Positions 59,183 to 64,000 of a stretch of 64,000 nucleotides of DNA are shown here, in pieces. The stretch is from Corynebacterium minutissimum (lineage in GTDB: Bacteria > Actinomycetota > Actinomycetes > Mycobacteriales > Mycobacteriaceae), in the NCBI RefSeq assembly GCF_000988205.1, contig NZ_LAYQ01000004.1:1-64000 (forward strand), read 5' to 3'. How positions within the stretch are numbered: position 1 is the stretch's first letter; each line of letters starts with the position of its first letter. The translations under genes were made by a program, and so were the position numbers. The notes under the pieces were generated by a model. The model searched no databases. It was given only the letters and a program-made list of their open reading frames with translations, and was not told where the DNA came from.

Positions 59183-59353
59183 CTACTCCCCCAAAGTGCG
59201 CGCAACAAGCTGCACGGCCTCATCGAGGGAAGGATGCGATGTCGGCTTCGGCATACCGCAAAAGACCTGGCAGGCGTGATCCGGGATGACCTCCGCCGAG
59301 CGCGTAAGGCCGCGCTCGGCGAGGTAGTCGTCAAAGAACATATCGATACTCAT
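59183..59353 (-). CDS. 56-residue hypothetical protein directly upstream of fas
   Basis: ATG 59353 opens MSIDMFFDDYLAERGLTRSAE and ends LVARTLGE with a TAG five bases before the fas GTG; the fas ribosome site GGGGGAG overlaps its last codons. Its third codon positions are G/C-rich, as in the neighbouring genes, and a TAGAAT -10 (59370-59365) lies 11 bases before the start, so the mRNA of fas would begin here. The small acidic protein has two Cys residues and no membrane helix. Its position suggests that its translation is coupled to that of fas. I do not recognise it. Confidence 0.6.
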   Translation of the reverse strand: MSIDMFFDDYLAERGLTRSAEVIPDHACQVFCGMPKPTSHPSLDEAVQLVARTLGE

Positions 59354-59364
59354 ACCGTGTGCCG

Positions 59365-59381
59365 ATTCTACCCACTAGGAT
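59365..59381. promoter_or_regulatory. overlapping divergent -10 elements between fas and the nuclease gene
   Basis: TAGAAT on the minus strand (59370-59365) serves the small ORF and fas; TAGGAT on the plus strand (59376-59381) ends nine bases before the nuclease ATG 59391. The whole intergenic region is 37 bases, so the two promoters must interfere or share control. Confidence 0.45.
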
Positions 59382-59390
59382 CAATTCGTC

Positions 59391-60173
59391 ATGGCCTCTC
59401 GAACCCCGTTCTTCATCGCCGCGCTCCTCAACGCCGCGGTGGCTGTGCTCGTGGTGGTCGGCCTGCTCCTTCCCTCCCCGGCTGCTCCCCCAGCGGCGGG
59501 GCCGAGTGCTTCCACAACAACAGCGGCGCCCGCGCAAGAAGCCCCCACAGAAGAACACTCCGACGAAGCCACGCCCCCGCCAGACATTGCGCCAGACATC
59601 GCCGAAGCGCTCGCCGCCCTAGATTCTCTGGAGGTCAAGGGCCGCGCTCCCATGACCGGTTATGAGCGCGAGGAATTCGGCCAGGCCTGGTCCGATGATG
59701 TCACGGTGAAGTTTGGCCACAACGGCTGCGACACCCGCAACGATATCCTCCGCAGGGACCTGGATCCGGAAAGCCTCGTGCTCAAGGAAGGAACCCACGA
59801 CTGCGTGGCGCTCGCCGGCACCTTGCATGATCCTTATTCGGGCCAGGACATTGAGTTTCAGCGCGGGGCGCAGACCTCGAGTGCGGTGCAGATCGATCAC
59901 GTTGTGGCGCTGGCCGACGCCTGGCAGAAAGGCGCCCAGCAATGGTCACCCGAGAAGCGCCGCAACTTTGCCAATGATCCCCGCAACCTCCTCGCCGTCG
60001 ATGGTCCTCTCAACCAGCAGAAAGGCGCCGGCGATGCCGCCACGTGGCTGCCGCCCAACAAAGGTTTTCGCTGTGAGTATGCGCGTCGCATCGTCGAGGT
60101 AAAAGCGGTCTATGAAATCTGGGTCACGGAGGCAGAAAAAGATGCGCTGAGCCGGCTCCTGCATGCTTGCTGA
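59391..60173 (+). CDS. secreted HNH-type nuclease (DUF1524 family)
   Basis: The 260-residue protein has an N-terminal hydrophobic segment (residues 7-27) that acts as signal or anchor, a Thr/Pro/Ala-rich linker to about 75, and a DUF1524/HNH domain with YEREEFGQAW, CDTRNDILRRDL, the catalytic IDHVVALADAWQKGA, and NDPRNLLAVDGPLNQQKG. Corynebacterial and streptomycete relatives are exported nucleases that may release nucleotides from external DNA. Probably leaderless. Divergent from fas with no functional link that I can see. Confidence 0.87.
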   Translation: MASRTPFFIAALLNAAVAVLVVVGLLLPSPAAPPAAGPSASTTTAAPAQEAPTEEHSDEATPPPDIAPDIAEALAALDSLEVKGRAPMTGYEREEFGQAWSDDVTVKFGHNGCDTRNDILRRDLDPESLVLKEGTHDCVALAGTLHDPYSGQDIEFQRGAQTSSAVQIDHVVALADAWQKGAQQWSPEKRRNFANDPRNLLAVDGPLNQQKGAGDAATWLPPNKGFRCEYARRIVEVKAVYEIWVTEAEKDALSRLLHAC

Positions 60174-60544
60174 GCGTTCCTTACCCCTTATCTATTCAGC
60201 GCAATCCCCCTGCACACTACCCCCAAACTATGCGCATATTATTCACTGCCACCCAGGCAATCAGGCACGATTTGTGAGCCCAAAGAAGCTTTCAGTCCCT
60301 GCACCGACACTCCCCTGCTTGCAAATTTCTATAGGCCAATTAATATGTAATTGATACAAAGTTTTCACACGCGGGGAGTACCCCCCATGAAATAAAAACA
60401 ATCATTATTCCTCTCCTGTCTCACATTTCTTTTAATATGTGACACAGCACCTAGCCTGAGGTCTAGGTCACATGAGTGCGGTTAACTCTTATCGGCCGCC
60501 ATACTCACCGAATCTGCCGAGACAAACCCTGCGAAGGAATAGTG
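60174..60544. promoter_or_regulatory. AT-rich 370-base control region before the second peptide ABC operon
   Basis: No credible gene is present. AT-rich stretches such as TTAATATGTAATTGATAC (60339-60356) could hold promoters. Two dyads lie close to the operon: TCACAT with ATGTGA (60421-60442) and ACCTAG with CTAGGT (60449-60468). Their separations do not match the cAMP-regulator GlxR consensus. The bases upstream of the operon start (CGAAGGAATAGTG) include a ribosome site. Confidence 0.45.
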
Positions 60545-61528
60545 ATGTTCAAGTACATCATCAAGAAGACCGCCAGCTGGCTGGTAGTCATCTTCCTCGC
60601 GACTAATATCGCGTATCTCCTGGCCGCAACCTTCCTTGATCCCCGATCAAATTATGTCGGCCGCAACCCACCGCTCGAGCCGGAAGAAATCGGCCGCATC
60701 CTCACTCCGCTCGGACTCAATCCTGAGACCCCGCTTATTGAGCGCTGGTGAGGCTGGCTCTCTAACATTCTCTTCCACTGGGACTGGGGTACCTCCCCTC
60801 TCGGCGACCCGGTCAGCGCACAAATCGCTCACCGCGCACTCGTCTCGGCGCAGCTGCTGCTCGTCGCCACAATCCTCTCCGTCATCATCGGCGTTGGCCT
60901 CGGTGTCTACACCGCTTCCCGCCAATACAAAGCGGCTGACCGCTTCTGGCAGGGCGTTTCCATCATCACGATGAACACCCACGTGGTCGTCGCCTCCATT
61001 CTGGTTGTTGCCGGTGGCCTGTGGATCAACCGCGTCACCGGCCACCGCGTGGTCTACGTGACGGGCGCGTCCAGCCTCGGTGTCGAGGGCTTCTTCCCCA
61101 AACTTCTGGATATGGCGCAGCACCTCATCCTGCCGTCCATTTCCCTCATCATCATCAGTTACGCCGGGTATCACATGATGCAGCGCACCTTGCTGCTGGA
61201 TAACCTGAACGCCGATTATGTGCGCACCGCCCGCGCCAAGGGCCTGACCCGTGCGCAGGCTATTCGCAAGCACGCCCTGCGCACCTCCATCATCCCGGTT
61301 GCGACCTCCGTGGCCTTCTCCGTTCCCGGCATTTTCACCGGCGCCATCATGACGGAAACCATCTTCGCGTGGAAGGGAATGGGCCAGTACTTCATCGAAA
61401 CCATCAGCCGCAACGATGTCAACGGCACCACCGCCGTCGCCGCCTTCGGTGCCGTCATGATTGCTTTCTCCGCAATTCTGGCTGACCTCGTCGTCGTAGC
61501 CCTCGATCCGCGAGTAAGGGTGAGCTAA
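60545..61528 (+). CDS. oligopeptide-type ABC transporter permease (OppB-like) with an in-frame TGA
   Basis: ATG 60545 follows GAAGGA. The 327-codon frame encodes an OppB/DppB permease (first helix WLVVIFLATNIAYLLA, later LDNLNADYVRTARAKGLTRAQAIRKHALR and the family end DPRVRVS). It is interrupted at 60749-60751 by TGA in ERW-stop-GWLSNILFHWDWG, where relatives have Trp. The frame is the same on both sides, so this is not a missing base. It is either a TGG-to-TGA mutation, a base-call error or, least likely, a site of readthrough. The rest of the gene is intact. Confidence 0.8.
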
Positions 61529-62614
61529 ATGTCTCCAGAAAAGAAATCCACGTCGCCGCGCTCAGAAGCACGCCACACCGAGCGCCACCGCCGCAACGAT
61601 CTCGCCATCGACACCGCCGCGGACAACCTTGGCGTGCGCCCGCATACCGCCACTGCTGACTTTTCACCGCAGACCGAACCCAGCGCACAGTCCGCACTTG
61701 GTTCCGGCGTCGATGTCGATGACGCACAGCGCAAGCAGTTCTCCAGCAACGAGTTCCGCGGCACCTCAAAGCTCAAGCTGTACGTTCGCCGTTTCTTTCG
61801 CAACAAGTTCGCGGCCGTCGGCCTCGTCATCTTCGTGTTGCTCACCCTGCTGGCCATCTTTGGCAGCCTGCTGACCCCCTGGGGTTTCGATGAGCCGGAC
61901 TTCTTCAACCTGTCCACCGGACCTTCCTCCGAGCACTGGTTCGGCACGACCGATTCCGGTAACGATCTCTTCGCACAAACCGTCCACGGCCTGGGCCGCT
62001 CGCTCATCATTGCGCTTATCGTGTCGATAGCATCCACGGTGTTGTCCGCTTTCATCGGCGCGGCCGCGGCCATTTACGGAGGCGCAGTGGAAAAGGTCAT
62101 CCTGGCCGTCATCCACTTCCTGCTGGCAATCCCGACCTTCCTGCTCATCGCTCTGGTGGTCTCCGATTCCGGCGGTGACTGGAAGCTGCTCATCGTGGTG
62201 CTCATCGTCTTCGGCTGGATGTACCCGGCGCGTGTCATCTGGGCCATGGCGCTCAGTGTGCGCGAGAACGACTACGTCCGCGCCGCGGACTACATGGGTG
62301 TTTCGCGCCTGCGCACCATCTTCCGCCACGTAGTGCCCAACATCGGTTCGCTGCTCATCATCCAAGCGGCCCTGGGCGTGGTGTCCACCATCATGTCGGA
62401 GACCGCGCTGTCCTTCTTGGGCTTGGGCGTGAAGCTTCCCGACGTCTCCCTGGGCACCCTCCTGGCCGGCGGCGCCAACGCCGTCGAGGCTTCACCCTGG
62501 CTCTTCTACTTCCCTGCAGGCATCCTCACGCTGCTGACCGTCTCCATGGCGTTCATCGCCGACGGTCTGCGCGACGCCATTGACCCCAACTCGAACTCTG
62601 GAGGCCGAGCATGA
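61529..62614 (+). CDS. oligopeptide-type ABC transporter permease (OppC-like)
   Basis: The 361-residue permease starts directly after the preceding stop, with AAGGGTGAG upstream. A long hydrophilic N-terminus of about 85 residues, rich in charged and Ser/Thr residues, precedes the first helix; typical OppC proteins have about 20-30. The body has STGPSSEHWFGTTDSGNDLFAQ, RENDYVRAADYMGVSRLRTIFRHVVPN and ALSFLGLGVKLPD. It pairs with the OppB-like permease. Confidence 0.92.
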   Translation: MSPEKKSTSPRSEARHTERHRRNDLAIDTAADNLGVRPHTATADFSPQTEPSAQSALGSGVDVDDAQRKQFSSNEFRGTSKLKLYVRRFFRNKFAAVGLVIFVLLTLLAIFGSLLTPWGFDEPDFFNLSTGPSSEHWFGTTDSGNDLFAQTVHGLGRSLIIALIVSIASTVLSAFIGAAAAIYGGAVEKVILAVIHFLLAIPTFLLIALVVSDSGGDWKLLIVVLIVFGWMYPARVIWAMALSVRENDYVRAADYMGVSRLRTIFRHVVPNIGSLLIIQAALGVVSTIMSETALSFLGLGVKLPDVSLGTLLAGGANAVEASPWLFYFPAGILTLLTVSMAFIADGLRDAIDPNSNSGGRA

Positions 62615-64000
62615 CCCCGCAGAATACTGCGCATAACGCCAACGCCGTCCCGGCCAGCCGCGCTACCGATCCCGCCGCGTCCGCCGACCCGGTTCTGTCC
62701 GTACGTAATCTGTCCGTCACCTTCCCCTCGGAGGCCGGCTCCGTCCACGCCGTACGTGGCGTTGACTTCGATCTCATGCCGGGCCGCACCCTGGCCATTG
62801 TGGGCGAGTCCGGCTCCGGTAAATCCGTCACCTCAATGGCGGTTATGGGCCTGCTGCCGGATTACGCCAAGGTGGAAGGCTCCGTGGTCTATGCCGGCAC
62901 CGAGCTCATCGGCAAGTCCGACAAGGACATGTCGAAGATCCGCGGCAAGGACATCGCCATGATCTTCCAGGACCCGCTCTCCTCCCTGACCCCGGTGTTC
63001 TCCATCGGCGACCAGCTCATCGAAGCCATCCAGACCCACCGCGATGTCTCCAAGAAGGAGGCGGAGAAGGAGGCCATTCGCCTGCTCGAACTCGTCGGCA
63101 TTCCGGAGGCGGACAAGCGCGTGAAGTCCTTCCCGCACGAGTTCTCCGGTGGTATGCGTCAGCGCGTGGTCATCGCCATCGCCATGGCGAATAACCCGCG
63201 CGTCATCATCGCCGACGAGCCCACCACGGCCCTCGACGTCACCATCCAGGCTCAGATCCTGGAGGTCCTCAAGGTGGCGCAGCGCGAAACTGGAGCGGCC
63301 GTCATCATGATTACCCACGACATGGGTGTGGTAGCAGGCACCGCCGACGACGTCCTCGTCATGTACGCCGGGCGCCCGGTGGAGCTGGGCGATGTCGACA
63401 CCATTTTCAACCACCCCAAAATGCCCTACACCGTTGGCCTTTTGGGTTCCACTCCGCGCGTGGACAAGGCCACCGATGAGCCACTCACTCCCATCGCCGG
63501 TACCCCACCACGCCTCATCGAGGTTACTGCCGAGTGCCCCTTCGCCGACCGCTGCCCGGTCGTGAAGGATGAGTGCCGCACCGTGGAGCCAGAGCTGCGC
63601 GCGCTTGACGACGCCCCCGGGCACTACGCCTCCTGCCTGCGCTCCGATGAGATCGAGGACGGCACCATCGGTGGCGAGCGCATGTACCCGCTGCCGAAGA
63701 TTTCCGCCGATACCCTGGGCGATACGCCCTATGAGCAGCGCCCCGTCACCTTGGAGGTCAAGAACCTGGTCAAGGACTTCCCGCTCATCAAGGGAGCGAT
63801 TCTCAAGCGCCGCGTCGGCACCGTCCATGCGGTCAAGAACATCAGCTTCGACGTGCACCAAGGCGAGTGCTTCGCCATCGTGGGCGAGTCCGGCTCCGGC
63901 AAGACCACCACCCTGCTGGAAATCATGGACCTCAACCCACCAGAGGGCTCCACCATCGTGGTCAACGGCACCAACACCTCCGGCTTGAGTGCGTCGGCAC
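62611..64000 (+). CDS. oligopeptide-type ABC transporter, duplicated ATP-binding protein (cut by the window edge)
   Basis: ATG 62611 overlaps the permease stop (ATGA). The first 463 codons are open to the end of the window. They encode one full ATPase (Walker A GESGSGKSV, FSGGMRQRVVIA, IIADEPTTALD), the C-terminal Cys cluster ECPFADRCP typical of OppD, and the start of a second ATPase (GESGSGKTTTLLEIMDL). It is thus an OppD-OppF fusion like the one at 11603-13249. The binding protein is not in the window and may lie downstream. Confidence 0.92.
   Translation, partial: MTPQNTAHNANAVPASRATDPAASADPVLSVRNLSVTFPSEAGSVHAVRGVDFDLMPGRTLAIVGESGSGKSVTSMAVMGLLPDYAKVEGSVVYAGTELIGKSDKDMSKIRGKDIAMIFQDPLSSLTPVFSIGDQLIEAIQTHRDVSKKEAEKEAIRLLELVGIPEADKRVKSFPHEFSGGMRQRVVIAIAMANNPRVIIADEPTTALDVTIQAQILEVLKVAQRETGAAVIMITHDMGVVAGTADDVLVMYAGRPVELGDVDTIFNHPKMPYTVGLLGSTPRVDKATDEPLTPIAGTPPRLIEVTAECPFADRCPVVKDECRTVEPELRALDDAPGHYASCLRSDEIEDGTIGGERMYPLPKISADTLGDTPYEQRPVTLEVKNLVKDFPLIKGAILKRRVGTVHAVKNISFDVHQGECFAIVGESGSGKTTTLLEIMDLNPPEGSTIVVNGTNTSGLSASA

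Noticed and set aside
60749..60751. UGA recoding (selenocysteine or readthrough) in the OppB-like permease
   Set aside because: The position is Trp in relatives, there is no visible stem-loop signal, and permeases are not selenoproteins.

Overview
The window is chromosomal DNA of a mycolate-containing actinobacterium, almost certainly a Corynebacterium. It is G+C-rich and carries a single-chain type I fatty acid synthase with a separate acpS, a CmrA-type mycolate reductase, a mycothiol-linked Rv2466c-type oxidoreductase, and DtxR-type and McbR-type operators. From memory, the backbone order matches Mycobacterium tuberculosis in four blocks: rpiB, Rv2466c-like, pepN, glbO (Rv2465c-Rv2470); Rv2474c-like, thioesterase, ettA, ssb (Rv2474c-Rv2478c); cmrA, orn (Rv2509-Rv2511); and L,D-transpeptidase, DUF3618, bcp, acpS, fas (Rv2518c-Rv2524c). 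The species cannot be fixed from the window.

Layout. 1-2.2 kb is an accessory edge: the end of an IS21-like element, a truncated transposase, a DUF6973 protein with a lipoprotein, and a small exported protein. 2.4-7.4 kb holds an aldo/keto reductase, rpiB, the Rv2466c-like gene and pepN. 7.5-18.7 kb is an island: an HNH protein, a GntR regulator, and a peptide/nickel-type ABC transporter operon with an alkylhydroperoxidase-like (CMD) fusion and an SDR enzyme, divergent from a large FAD/NAD(P) enzyme. An exact copy of the McbR sulfur-repressor box (TAGAC-N6-GTCTA) lies at the start of the FAD gene's transcript, and metB follows directly, so the island is probably a sulfur-source uptake and processing system. 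20-29.6 kb carries mscS, glbO, ald, chrA, the ettA block, ssb and a CopD-CtaG fusion. 29.7-35.2 kb has a LysR regulator, tRNA-Arg, a degenerate sulfatase, cmrA, an alanine/glycine symporter, orn and tRNA-His. 35.3-45.2 kb combines iron and central metabolism: a siderophore-interacting reductase and a ferric-siderophore ABC operon, each behind a DtxR-like box, with sucCD, an L,D-transpeptidase and tRNA-Lys. 45.3-60.2 kb has bcp, a TetR regulator, acpS, a sugar-type ABC operon, the ~8.9 kb fas gene with an unlisted 56-codon ORF in front, and an exported nuclease. 60.5 kb to the edge is a second oligopeptide-type ABC operon.

A recurring feature is that seven genes are each interrupted by what looks like one missing base, in most cases inside a short homopolymer (IstA piece, small exported protein, pepN, an ABC permease, the Rv2474c-like gene, ettA, fas). 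Restoring one base gives the expected protein every time, including in genes that should be essential or strongly conserved. Under-called runs in the assembly are a likelier explanation than seven pseudogenes. A separate in-frame TGA in the last operon's first permease does not fit that pattern. Many genes start 6-9 bases after a TANNNT -10 hexamer, implying widespread leaderless mRNAs.
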